DNA from: CAYLRU01 sp964386565
GTDB taxonomy: Bacteria; Desulfobacterota; Desulfobacteria; Desulfobacterales; UBA5616
Direction of reading: 5' to 3'
Length of the DNA stretch: 27,789 nt
Assembly (NCBI GenBank): GCA_964386565.1
Contig: CAYLRU010000035.1
Coordinates: 1-27,789 of the forward strand
Of this stretch, positions 8,187-16,278 are shown in pieces (positions within the stretch are counted from its first letter, which is position 1; each line of letters begins with the position of its first letter). The position numbers were made by a program, and so were the translations under genes. The notes under the pieces were generated by a model. That model had not been told where the DNA came from and made no database searches. It worked only from the letters and a program-made list of their open reading frames with translations.

Positions 8187-8202
8187 TTCTCAAATTTGAG
8201 AA
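8187..8202. repeat. Perfect 16-bp palindrome between MFS and phosphoesterase genes
   Basis: TTCTCAAATTTGAGAA is exactly self-complementary and occupies most of the 31-bp gap, ending 4 bp before the phosphoesterase ATG on the minus strand. In RNA, TTCTC/GAGAA could pair around an AAATTT loop and would include the GAGAA that is the only ribosome-binding-site-like sequence. It may affect translation or be an operator. Confidence 0.45.
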
Positions 8203-8213
8203 GCAAATGACCA

Positions 8214-9497
8214 TTAATCCAAATACCGGATACGCGGCGTGATGAAAAAATAGTAGAGCGTTATCACCAGCAGGATGCAGGCACCGCCGCCTACGGCCCA
8301 CTGAACGCCGACGAACTCGGCAATGATCCCGATAACAAAAACGCCGAAACTCGTAAGTCCCCATTCCATCATGTACAGGCTCATCATCCGGCCCCGATAT
8401 GCGCTTTCGGTATAAGACTGGACAAGGGTATTGCTCAAAGACATGCGGCCGGCCTGGCCCAGGCCCAGGGGAATGAAGATAACCAGGGCCAGGAGATAAT
8501 TTGTCGTGAGACTGAAAAAAATAAGCGAAACAGAAAGGAGCAGAATGCTTGAAAGATATAAAAGCCCCCTGAATTTGTTCGGCTGCGAAGCCACCCACAG
8601 GGAACCGACCATGGCACCGATGCCGGACATGCTGACCAGAAGCCCCAACCGGGCGCTGGATTCGGTCAGCGCGGCAAAGAGATTCCCGACAAGCGGCAGG
8701 CTGATGAACGGCTTCAAGTCGCCTGACGTCAGGATCATGATGTCTTTGCTGAAAACCGGAAGGAGATAGAAATACGGCATGGAAAGTACCGTGACGAGCA
8801 GCGTGAACAGGAGGATGGAAAAAATGATGGTGTTTTTCTTCAAATACCGGAAACCGTCCTTCATATCCGTCAGCGGGCTGGTTTGAACCGGCAGGGCTGA
8901 TTCCTGGATATGGGGAATCCTCAACGTGAATAAAAAGCTGATAAAATAGAGTCCGGTCATGATGTAATAGACCCCTTCGATGTTCCACAAGGCGATGAGA
9001 AATCCCGCAAGGGCCGGGGCCAGCAGCCGGAAAAAATTCATGGTGGCCGCATTGATGGAAATCGCGTTCATAAGGAGGGCTTCATCCACCAACTCCGGTA
9101 TTATGGCCTGGCGTGAGGGCATCATCAATGCCATGATCACCCCCTGGAAAAAGGCTGCGACAACCAGGTGAACCCAGGTGATGGCGCCCAATGTGATGGA
9201 TAATGCAACGCCCAGGGCCACCAGGGTGGAAGCAAGCTGACCCAGGATGAGAACGGTTCTTTTCCTCACCCGATCCGCCATCACCCCGCCGAAAAGTGAG
9301 AGTGCCAGCATGGGCAAGGCATGGGCCAGGGCTACGAGACCCAGGATGGATGTGCGTGATTTAAGTTCATAGATAAACCATGACCGGGCCACCATCTGCA
9401 TATTGACACAGGCCATATGTCCCACAAGGGCACCGAAAAAAGGCTGATACGCCGGAACCTTCAAGGAAACGAATATGCTGATTCTTTTCGACTTCAT
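8214..9497 (-). CDS. MFS exporter (EntS-like, MFS_3 family)
   Basis: A 427-aa inner-membrane protein with about 12 hydrophobic segments. The MFS loop-2/3 signature GGVMADRVRKR lies at residues 70-80, and the second half carries YRGRMMSLYMMEWG, a conserved element of the EntS / multidrug MFS_3 branch. Transport of a siderophore, drug or small metabolite is a family guess. The substrate is unknown. No Shine-Dalgarno sequence precedes ATG 9497, and a strong promoter places the transcription start at or very near that codon, so the mRNA may be leaderless. It heads the run MFS > phosphoesterase > winged-helix-like > nagZ and is divergent from the radical SAM gene. Confidence 0.9.
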   Translation of the reverse strand: MKSKRISIFVSLKVPAYQPFFGALVGHMACVNMQMVARSWFIYELKSRTSILGLVALAHALPMLALSLFGGVMADRVRKRTVLILGQLASTLVALGVALSITLGAITWVHLVVAAFFQGVIMALMMPSRQAIIPELVDEALLMNAISINAATMNFFRLLAPALAGFLIALWNIEGVYYIMTGLYFISFLFTLRIPHIQESALPVQTSPLTDMKDGFRYLKKNTIIFSILLFTLLVTVLSMPYFYLLPVFSKDIMILTSGDLKPFISLPLVGNLFAALTESSARLGLLVSMSGIGAMVGSLWVASQPNKFRGLLYLSSILLLSVSLIFFSLTTNYLLALVIFIPLGLGQAGRMSLSNTLVQSYTESAYRGRMMSLYMMEWGLTSFGVFVIGIIAEFVGVQWAVGGGACILLVITLYYFFITPRIRYLD

Positions 9498-9503
9498 TCG
9501 TTA

Positions 9504-9532
9504 ACAATATGATAAAACATGTTTTTCGTCAA
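9504..9532 (-). promoter_or_regulatory. Sigma-70-type promoter for the MFS gene, giving a near-leaderless transcript
   Basis: On the minus strand TTGACG (9527-9532) is separated by exactly 17 bp from TATTGT (9504-9509). A start site about 7 nt beyond the -10 falls at 9497, the A of the MFS start codon. The 20-bp dyad at 9539-9558 lies just upstream of the -35. Confidence 0.55.
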
Positions 9533-9538
9533 TGACAC

Positions 9539-9568
9539 AGGTTTGACCCTTCAAACCTTATAAGGGTC
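9539..9568. promoter_or_regulatory. Two overlapping inverted repeats in the divergent MFS / radical SAM control region
   Basis: Dyad A is AGGTTTGA (9539-9546) / CCCT / TCAAACCT (9551-9558), with 8-bp perfect arms. Dyad B is GACCCTT (9545-9551) / 10 nt / AAGGGTC (9562-9568), with 7-bp perfect arms. They share bases, so as RNA hairpins they would be mutually exclusive. Dyad A contains TTTGA-N4-TCAAA, the geometry of CRP/FNR-type operators but not the exact FNR consensus. It sits immediately upstream of the MFS -35. No regulator is identified. Confidence 0.5.
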
Positions 9569-9692
9569 TCCTGATTATGGACAGGGACAAGTTTTCTGTT
9601 TTGCTTCACCCCGTCTTTGTGATAAGTTGAATCCGGCTGAAATAAATTTCGTTCATTCTTACCTTTTAACACCTCACGGAGGAAATGCAAAC

Positions 9693-10970
9693 ATGCGTGT
9701 TCTTCTCATATCGGTAATTACGGAAAACCTTTTTATGACGGTCCTGCCCCTGGGGCCTGCTTATGTGGCTGCGGCAGCCCGGGATGCGGGCCATGAGGTC
9801 CACCTGTTGAGCCTCAGATCGGGCCGGAATGATTATCTGGATATTTTGCGCAGCACCGTTGAAGAATTCAGTCCCGAGGTGATCGGGGTTTCCCTCAGAA
9901 ACGTGGACGACCAGAGCATGAAAGACACGGTGTTTCTTGTGGAGCCTGTGAAAAAAACAGTCGCTGTCTGTAAGGAACTTTCAGATGCCACTGTTGTTTT
10001 AGGGGGCGCGGGATACAGCATTTTTCCCCAAAGCGCCCTGACATATACGGGAGCGGACATGGGAATCCGGGGGGAAGGGGAGGCCGCCTTTGTCATGCTG
10101 CTCGATCGCCTGGCGGCCAAGAAAGATCCTGCCGATGTTCCGGGACTGTACCTGCCCGGGAAAACCGTAAATCAGCCCCTGCTTCCCCGCACCCTGGAGT
10201 ATACCATGCCCTTGCCCCATGTACACCTGGAAATACCCCAAGACGTGCCGGACGGCCCGATCTGGATGCCCATACAGAGCCGGAGGGGGTGTCCCATGGA
10301 CTGCAGTTACTGCTCCACGGCCGCCATCGAGGGCCGTCACTTGAGAAAATACTCACCGGAGAAAGTGATCCGTAATATCAAAGAATATGTGGATGCCGGG
10401 ATCGAACGTTTTTTCTTTGTGGACAATACGTTTAATTTCCCGCCGACCTATGCGGAAGAGATTTGCGACCGGATCATTTCGGAAAAGCTCGATATCAGGA
10501 GCCGGTGTATTGTCTACCCGTATAAAGTGGAACAACGGCTGGTGAAAAAAATGGCAGATGCCGGTTTCCGCGAGACCAGCCTTGGTTTTGAAAGCGGTTC
10601 TGAAACAATATTGAAGGATTTTAACAAGCGGTTTTCCATCGAAGACATCCGGAGGATTTCCCGGTTGTATAAACAGCATGGTATTTTTCAAATGGGGTTT
10701 TTAATGCTGGGCGGTCCGGAGGAAACCCGGGAAACGGTTTTGGAAAGCCTGGGGTTTGTAGATGAACTGGAACTGGATATGGTGAAAGTTTCGGTGGGTA
10801 TCCGGATTTATCCGAATACCCGCCTGGCGGATACGGCGATTCGGGAAGGCAAGATCCCGTCCCATGACGCCCTTTTTTTCCCGGCATTTTATGTGAAAGA
10901 GGAATTAAAAGACTGGCTTTACGAAATGGTCGACCGGTGGGCAAAGGATCGACCGAACTGGATGGTGTAA
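9693..10970 (+). CDS. B12-binding-domain radical SAM protein
   Basis: A 425-aa protein with an N-terminal cobalamin-binding-like Rossmann domain (about 1-150). This domain includes LPLGPAYVAAAARDAGHEV, GVSLRNVDDQ and VVLGGAGYSIFP. A radical SAM TIM barrel follows, with the [4Fe-4S] ligands C200, C204 and C207 in RRGCPMDCSYC. ESGSE and the C-terminal barrel strands are present. The N-terminal half lacks the DxHxxG motif of base-off B12 binding, so cobalamin use is inferred from architecture. Family members methylate or rearrange unactivated carbons in cofactor, lipid and natural-product synthesis, and no substrate is evident here. The start is ATG 9693, with GGAGGAA 8 nt upstream. A TTG 66 nt upstream would add residues unlike the family. 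It is divergent from the MFS exporter and not obviously in an operon. Confidence 0.9.
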   Translation: MRVLLISVITENLFMTVLPLGPAYVAAAARDAGHEVHLLSLRSGRNDYLDILRSTVEEFSPEVIGVSLRNVDDQSMKDTVFLVEPVKKTVAVCKELSDATVVLGGAGYSIFPQSALTYTGADMGIRGEGEAAFVMLLDRLAAKKDPADVPGLYLPGKTVNQPLLPRTLEYTMPLPHVHLEIPQDVPDGPIWMPIQSRRGCPMDCSYCSTAAIEGRHLRKYSPEKVIRNIKEYVDAGIERFFFVDNTFNFPPTYAEEICDRIISEKLDIRSRCIVYPYKVEQRLVKKMADAGFRETSLGFESGSETILKDFNKRFSIEDIRRISRLYKQHGIFQMGFLMLGGPEETRETVLESLGFVDELELDMVKVSVGIRIYPNTRLADTAIREGKIPSHDALFFPAFYVKEELKDWLYEMVDRWAKDRPNWMV

Positions 10971-11018
10971 GGGCCGTGAACAGCACAAATAGGAAAACGT
11001 GAGCGGTGAAGGGGTATT

Positions 11019-11375
11019 TTACAGAATTCCCTTTTCGATCAGAAAGGACATATTCCGGCTGCCGATTCCGGTTACCTGCCTTAAGGCCTTGCCGAGATGA
11101 AAACTCGCCTCGTGGGACACGCCGGAGTTGATCATGACCAGCGCCATGTCAATATCCTTTTCCACATTTGTCCAGGCTTCGTCTTTTGTGGTTCGGCGGG
11201 CCAATACGGATTCATGGCCGATCATGTTGATCAGGGCTTTTATGGTGTTTTCAGCCCCTGTTTTTTCGTTTTGATCCATACCGGAAAGCATGTTACCCAC
11301 CTGTATCATCCAGATGATGCCGGACTTGATTTTCTCACTTTGAATCAATGCGGTAATAGCGGTCTTGATTTCCAT
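11019..11375 (-). CDS. Small all-helical protein of unknown function
   Basis: A 118-aa protein that I do not recognise. It looks entirely alpha-helical (ITALIQSEKIKSGIIWMIQVGNML, then TIKALINMIGHE, then DEAWTNVEKDIDMALVMINSG). It has no cysteines, signal peptide or membrane segment, which suggests a soluble helical bundle. A GAGGAG is present, but 14 nt from the ATG, an unusually long spacing. The only alternatives upstream in frame are closed by a stop. It is monocistronic on the minus strand, convergent with the radical SAM gene (48 bp) and divergent from the DUF401 permease. Coding confidence comes from clean boundaries, an uninterrupted frame and plausible composition. Confidence 0.7.
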   Translation of the reverse strand: MEIKTAITALIQSEKIKSGIIWMIQVGNMLSGMDQNEKTGAENTIKALINMIGHESVLARRTTKDEAWTNVEKDIDMALVMINSGVSHEASFHLGKALRQVTGIGSRNMSFLIEKGIL

Positions 11376-11431
11376 GGTTCAGCGCAAACTCCTCTTTTAG
11401 GGGATGAAGCCGGTCTGCCTGCAAACAACAA

Positions 11432-11452
11432 CCCGGTTTGAATATCACCGGG
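11432..11452. repeat. Inverted repeat in the DUF401 / helical-protein intergenic region
   Basis: CCCGGT (11432-11437) and ACCGGG (11447-11452) form a 6-bp GC-rich dyad with a 9-nt spacer, about 57-77 bp upstream of the minus-strand gene. It may be an operator or an RNA hairpin in that gene's leader. No T-run follows, so it is not a terminator. Confidence 0.35.
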
Positions 11453-11465
11453 CTGGATATTACGG

Positions 11466-11494
11466 TTGATATTCGATCATATTTTAATTAAAAA
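11466..11494 (+). promoter_or_regulatory. Candidate promoter for the DUF401 permease gene
   Basis: TTGATA (11466-11471) and TAAAAA (11489-11494) are separated by 17 bp in an AT-rich stretch, giving a leader of roughly 45 nt before the ATG at 11547. Confidence 0.4.
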
Positions 11495-11546
11495 TGCAAA
11501 CGTGATGAATTTGTAAAAAGCCGTTTCCACCTATCTGGAGCAGAAC

Positions 11547-12833
11547 ATGACATTTTTTGGACATATCCCGGCCCTCGTCAGGATGACGCTGGTTTTTATA
11601 CTGGTGCTGTATGCCATACGGAAAAATATTTCATTGGGAAATGCATTTATGATCGGTGCTGTGATGCTGAGCATTTTTTTTTCAATGCCGGTGGCGGATA
11701 CCATCAAATCCATCATTTTTTCCGTTATTTATCCCAAGACGCTGAGTCTCGCCCTCGTGGTATCGCTGATCCTCATCTTAAGCAGCAGCATGGAGACCAC
11801 CGGCCAGATGAAGCGCCTGCTGGACCGTTTCAGGGGGTTGGTTGCAAGTCCCCGCCTTAATCTGGTCATCTTTCCGGCCTTGATCGGGCTTTTGCCCATG
11901 CCGGGGGGGGCTGTTTTTTCAGCACCCATGGTCAAGGAAATGGGATCCGATCAAAAACTGTCACCGAGCCGGCTCAGCTTTATCAATTATTGGTTCAGAC
12001 ATATATGGGAATACTGGTGGCCCATGTACCCGGGAGTGTTGCTGGCCACGCTCATGGCGGACATCAACCTGCTGTTTTTTGTCCTGATGATGTTTCCCCT
12101 GACGATTGTGGCGATGGTTTCGGGCAGGATTTCCAAAAATGAACTGAACGCTGAAAATCCCGGTGGTACAAAGAAGAACCGGCCTTCGATGAAGCCGTTT
12201 TTGCACGAACTGCTTCCCATATTGATTGTTATTGTTTTGGGGCTGGGTTTGGGAATGGCCCTGTCGGGCCTTTTTCCCGGCTTTGCCGTTGCAAAAGAGG
12301 TCGGCCTGATCATCAGTCTTGTTCTGGCCGTGACCTGGATATGGTACGAGAACAAAATGCCGTTAAAACAAGGCCGGGACATTGTATTAAACAAAAAAAT
12401 GTTCAACATGGTCTACATGGTCATCGCCATACTGATCTTTAAGGGCATACTAGGGGACAGCGAGGCGGTCCGCGGCATCAGCCATGAATTGATGGAAATC
12501 CATATTCCCCTGTTTTTAATCGCCGCAGTGCTGCCCTTCATCGTGGGCCTGTTTACGGGTATTACCATTGCATTTGTCGGCAGTACGTTTCCCATACTGA
12601 TTTCCCTGGTTCACACCCAGGGGGAAGCGGCCTTTATGCCGGCATATATCATGGTCGGCCTGGTGTGCGGGTTTGCCGGCGTTTTGTTATCCCCCCTGCA
12701 CCTGTGCCTGTTGCTTTCCAACCAGTATTTTGAAACCACGTTAAATCCCGTCTATCGTTATTTATGGGTCCCCTGTCTTTGCATGGCATGCGTCGGGTTG
12801 ACGTATTTCTGGGTGCTGCACTGGATCATATGA
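11547..12833 (+). CDS. DUF401 family membrane permease
   Basis: A 428-aa polytopic inner-membrane protein with about ten to twelve hydrophobic helices. It belongs to DUF401, which is related to Na+/H+-antiporter-like and anion-permease folds. Recognisable family parts are LGLLPMPGGAVFSAPM, written here as IGLLPMPGGAVFSAPM (around residue 112), FINYWFRHIWEYWWPMYPG (about 145-163), and the mirrored C-terminal GLFTGITIAFVGSTFPIL followed by GFAGVLLSPLHLCLLL. These repeat elements suggest a two-repeat transporter with paired discontinuous helices. The substrate is unknown. A GGAG lies 7 nt before the start. The stop is 140 bp before glnA on the same strand, so a functional link to nitrogen metabolism is possible but unproven. 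Confidence 0.88.
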   Translation: MTFFGHIPALVRMTLVFILVLYAIRKNISLGNAFMIGAVMLSIFFSMPVADTIKSIIFSVIYPKTLSLALVVSLILILSSSMETTGQMKRLLDRFRGLVASPRLNLVIFPALIGLLPMPGGAVFSAPMVKEMGSDQKLSPSRLSFINYWFRHIWEYWWPMYPGVLLATLMADINLLFFVLMMFPLTIVAMVSGRISKNELNAENPGGTKKNRPSMKPFLHELLPILIVIVLGLGLGMALSGLFPGFAVAKEVGLIISLVLAVTWIWYENKMPLKQGRDIVLNKKMFNMVYMVIAILIFKGILGDSEAVRGISHELMEIHIPLFLIAAVLPFIVGLFTGITIAFVGSTFPILISLVHTQGEAAFMPAYIMVGLVCGFAGVLLSPLHLCLLLSNQYFETTLNPVYRYLWVPCLCMACVGLTYFWVLHWII

Positions 12834-12973
12834 CGGCGGGAGATGGTGAGCGGTTCAGGATAAGAACGGGCCGGGAAAAAGCGGGAAGCACGGGAAAAGA
12901 AAAAGCAAGTGAAATAAATTTTTATGCGGCAAAAATCCATTACCATTGCAACAACGAATTCACGGAGGGCAAC

Positions 12974-14311
12974 ATGAATAATATCAACTGCAGGAACCAG
13001 GAGGATGTCTTAAAAATCGTAAAGGACAGAAACGTCAGTTTTATCCAGTTCTGGTTTACCGACGTGTTGGGCGTATTAAAGAGTTTTGCCATCACCCCGT
13101 CCGAACTGGAAGAGGGCATGACCGAGGGAATGGGGTTTGACGGCTCCTCCATTGAAGGATTTGCACGGATCGAGGAGAGCGATATGATCGCCATGCCCGA
13201 TCCGGAGACATTCCAGCTTGTTCCCTGGCGATCGGATGAAATGCCGGTGGCCAGGATGTTTTGCGACATCCTGAATCCGGATGGCAGCCCATATGAGGGA
13301 GACCCGCGGTATGTCTTAAAGCGCCTTTTAAGCGAGATCGGCCAAAAAGGGTACGCGTTTTACGTGGGTCCTGAACTCGAGTATTTCTATTTCGAGAACA
13401 ATAAAGACACCCAGGGGCTGGACATGGGGGGATATTTTGATGCGCGTCCCCTGGACATGGGCGTTGATTTAAGACGGCAGACCATTTTTGCCCTGGAGTC
13501 CATGGGGATACAGGTGGAATACAGTCATCATGAAGTGGCCCCCAGCCAGCACGAGATTGATCTGCGCTATGACGAAGCCCTGCGGATGGCGGATAAAACC
13601 ATGACCTACCGGATCATTGTCAAGGAAATTGCCAGGCGAAACGGTTGCTATGCCACGTTCATGCCCAAACCCATTTTCGGTGTTAACGGCAGCGGCATGC
13701 ACGTTCATCAATCCCTGTTCAAAGGCAAAAAAAACCTGTTTTTCGACGGCAACGATCCCTTTCACCTGTCGGAAATCGCAAAAGGGTATATTGCCGGGAT
13801 TATGAAACATGCACCGGAAATTGTCGCCGTAACCAATCAATGGGTCAATTCCTATAAACGGCTGGTACCGGGATATGAGGCACCGGTTTATATCTCCTGG
13901 GCGCGGCGCAACAGGTCCACCATGATCCGGGTGCCCATGTACAAGCCGGGCAAGGAAGTCGCCACACGGATCGAATTCCGTGCGCCGGATCCGGCCTGCA
14001 ATCCGTACCTGGCGTTTGCAGTGATGCTGGCGGCGGGATTGAAGGGAATCGAAGAAAAATACGAGCTTCCCGACCCTATTGAAGAGGATATTTTTGAGAT
14101 GACGAAAGGAGAGAAGGATTCAAGGGGAATCTGCACCTTGCCGGGCAACCTTTATGCCGCCCTGCTGGAGGTGGAAAAGTCCGAGCTGGTTCGGGGCGCC
14201 CTGGGCGACCATATTTTCAACAAGTTTATTGAAAATAAGAAAATAGAGTGGGACCTCTATCGAACCCATGTGAGCCGGTATGAACTGGACAAGTACCTGG
14301 CGATAACCTGA
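12974..14311 (+). CDS. glnA: Glutamine synthetase type I (alpha-like)
   Basis: ATP-dependent condensation of glutamate and ammonia. The 445-aa protein shows GFDGSSIEG (54-62), the metal-site EYFYFEN and HHEVAPSQHEID (185-196), the ATP-loop NGSGMHVHQSLF (238-249), the flap NSYKRLVPGYEAP (292-304) and EFRAPDPACNPYLAF. It lacks the roughly 25-residue insertion and adenylylation loop of the beta type. It has Arg65 in FARIEESDM, corresponding to the Arg that mediates glutamine feedback in Gram-positive GS. It is therefore likely controlled by feedback rather than by GlnE. The start is ATG 12974 with GGAGGG 4 nt upstream. A longer frame overlapping the permease gene was rejected. Confidence 0.97.
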   Translation: MNNINCRNQEDVLKIVKDRNVSFIQFWFTDVLGVLKSFAITPSELEEGMTEGMGFDGSSIEGFARIEESDMIAMPDPETFQLVPWRSDEMPVARMFCDILNPDGSPYEGDPRYVLKRLLSEIGQKGYAFYVGPELEYFYFENNKDTQGLDMGGYFDARPLDMGVDLRRQTIFALESMGIQVEYSHHEVAPSQHEIDLRYDEALRMADKTMTYRIIVKEIARRNGCYATFMPKPIFGVNGSGMHVHQSLFKGKKNLFFDGNDPFHLSEIAKGYIAGIMKHAPEIVAVTNQWVNSYKRLVPGYEAPVYISWARRNRSTMIRVPMYKPGKEVATRIEFRAPDPACNPYLAFAVMLAAGLKGIEEKYELPDPIEEDIFEMTKGEKDSRGICTLPGNLYAALLEVEKSELVRGALGDHIFNKFIENKKIEWDLYRTHVSRYELDKYLAIT

Positions 14312-14404
14312 TACCATCCATCTCCAAAACGCAGCACCCTGCGGCGGTTTGCGGGCCTTTTCAAAATGCGCGCATATGCCCCGATATGCCCTGCTTTTTC
14401 ATCG

Positions 14405-14438
14405 GCCCGCTTCCTGCCGCCGGGCTTGTCTTTTTTTT
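14405..14438 (+). terminator. Candidate intrinsic terminator downstream of glnA
   Basis: GCCCG (14405-14409) pairs with CGGGC (14421-14425), followed by TTGTC and then eight T residues. The stem is short (5 bp plus a G-T wobble), but the U-tract is good and the position, about 95 bp after the glnA stop and before the convergent oxidoreductase gene, is right. Confidence 0.5.
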
Positions 14439-14450
14439 GAGACGGAGACT

Positions 14451-16082
14451 TTAATAGCCTCTTTCAAGTTTTTCCCAGAACTTGTCAAGGCCGTAGTCTT
14501 CCGCGATGATTTTAAATGCGTTATATCCAACGGCCGCGCTGGCGCCGCCCCCGGGGTGCATATACGGTCCGCAGAGATAGAGTCCCTCTATTTCGGTGCG
14601 GTACTGTGATGCTTCGGGAAACGGCCGGTTGTGTCCCATCTGATCCGGGCGTATGGCGCCGTTGCAGAAATCCCCTTCCATGAGCCGCATTTCATCCTGC
14701 TGGTCCAGTGGCGTGTAGAAATAATGATCGATCACATTATCCCAGGTCATGTTGGGCGCCCATTTTTCAAAGTGCCTGATGAACCGGTCATTATAGGTGG
14801 AGCGGACCTCTTCCCATTCTTCCCGGGAATGGGTGCTGGACTTGGGGAAGAAAAACCAGCCGCAGAGGCTGTGTTTTCCCTGGGGTGCATACGTGGGATC
14901 CCACAGGCTGTTGACCCAGATGCCGGCCCCGGGAATTCGCGGGATCCGCCCGGATTCCGCATCCCGGCAATACTCAAGGACTTCTTCGGGCGTATCAAAG
15001 CCGACAACCGTGTAAAATGTTTTATTGATATCCGGGTTCCATCGGGCGCTTTTAAAGTCCGGTGCTTCGTGGAGCGCCAGGCCGGTGGATGCCAGTACGC
15101 AGGAAGGCCCGATTTTAAAATCCTTTGTCTGCTTGACCCACAAGGGGCTTAAATTTTCTTCTCCTACCATGTCCAGGAGCGTGGCCTTGATATCGGCATT
15201 TGATGCCACGAGTTTTCTGGCCTCGATTTCCGTTCCGTCTTTCAGCCGAATTCCCTTTGCCTTTCCGTTTTGTACGAGAATCTTGACGACTTCGCTGCTC
15301 TCGTAAAAATCCATGCCCTCCCGGACACCGGCCAGGACCATTGCGTGCGCCAGCGTATGGGTTCCCCCCACCATGAGCCGCCAGTTTTCTCCCAGCCAGA
15401 AGCAGGAACTCAGGCCGTCTAATCCCATGCCCATGATTTCCACCGGAATTCCCCATTCAACACTTTTTCGATACATTAAGGCCCTGAGTTCCGGGGTTTC
15501 GAACAGACTGTCGATGACGCTCCGGGGAGACCCCAATGCATAGTGGGCGGGAAGCCCCAGCATTTGCGAAACCATTTGAACGCCCAGAATGCCGGGATCG
15601 GGATTTTCCGGCGAGGACATCATGGGGGGGCTGTACATGCCCTGGACAATAAAAGGCGACAATTGCAAGAATTTGTTCCGGATTTCTTCAAAGGTTTGTG
15701 CATCGTGTTTTGAATACTGGGCAATGGATTTTTTTGACAATTCCAGGTATTCCGGCTTTTCGACGCTGTAAAGCACAATGGGCGGACGTCCGTCGGAAAA
15801 GGCGATCCCGGACTGGGCAACGGGATACAGCGTCCTGGCGCCGAGCTGTTCAAGTTTGAAATCATGATAGAAGGGCATCCAGTCGATGAATTCCATGTAC
15901 TGGGCATGAAGATTGTGCATGAATCCCGGGGCGGTGCACTCTGATGTAAAAATAGCGCTTCCTTCTTCATGCCGTCGTTCAAAAATGGCCGTTTCCATAC
16001 CGGCACGCTGAAGGTAGGCGCCGAGACAAAGCCCCATGTTTCCCCCGCCGATGATGACGGCATCATAGCTTGTTTTTACCAT
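14451..16082 (-). CDS. CrtI-like NAD(P)/FAD-dependent oxidoreductase
   Basis: A 543-aa flavoprotein of the phytoene desaturase-related family (COG1233). The N-terminal dinucleotide-binding motif is GGGNMG (12-17), with the ribose-binding E34 at the end of strand two. The C-terminal FAD motif is GLYLCGPYMHPGGGASAAVGYNA. The region between carries the substrate domain. No carotenoid or polyisoprenoid gene lies nearby, so desaturase activity on phytoene is not supported. Members of this broad family also act on retinoids, fatty acids and aromatic or alicyclic substrates. The start is fixed by GGGAGGAA 5 nt upstream of ATG 16082. It appears monocistronic, convergent with glnA and divergent from cutA. 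Confidence 0.88.
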   Translation of the reverse strand: MVKTSYDAVIIGGGNMGLCLGAYLQRAGMETAIFERRHEEGSAIFTSECTAPGFMHNLHAQYMEFIDWMPFYHDFKLEQLGARTLYPVAQSGIAFSDGRPPIVLYSVEKPEYLELSKKSIAQYSKHDAQTFEEIRNKFLQLSPFIVQGMYSPPMMSSPENPDPGILGVQMVSQMLGLPAHYALGSPRSVIDSLFETPELRALMYRKSVEWGIPVEIMGMGLDGLSSCFWLGENWRLMVGGTHTLAHAMVLAGVREGMDFYESSEVVKILVQNGKAKGIRLKDGTEIEARKLVASNADIKATLLDMVGEENLSPLWVKQTKDFKIGPSCVLASTGLALHEAPDFKSARWNPDINKTFYTVVGFDTPEEVLEYCRDAESGRIPRIPGAGIWVNSLWDPTYAPQGKHSLCGWFFFPKSSTHSREEWEEVRSTYNDRFIRHFEKWAPNMTWDNVIDHYFYTPLDQQDEMRLMEGDFCNGAIRPDQMGHNRPFPEASQYRTEIEGLYLCGPYMHPGGGASAAVGYNAFKIIAEDYGLDKFWEKLERGY

Positions 16083-16278
16083 TTTCTTCCTCCCTGTAAA
16101 GGTATCAAAAAGGTGTCGGTTTAAAGTCGAAAAGCGTCAGCAGAATCGAAAAAGGGAATTCGGTTCAGACGGAAGTGATGGAATCAAAATTTCTCAAAAG
16201 TGTTGAACATGAGCTGAGATTTTACTAAGCTTAATCATATTTGGAGGCTTAAGTCAACTCTCATCAAAAGGAATGATC

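Noticed and set aside
8179..8988. 269-codon minus-strand frame inside the MFS gene
   Set aside because: It is in another frame of the same strand as the MFS gene, rich in His, Arg and Pro, without membrane or domain signals.
12764..12973. Extended glnA start overlapping the DUF401 gene
   Set aside because: The extension is unlike glutamine synthetase. ATG 12974 has GGAGGG and the family N-terminus.
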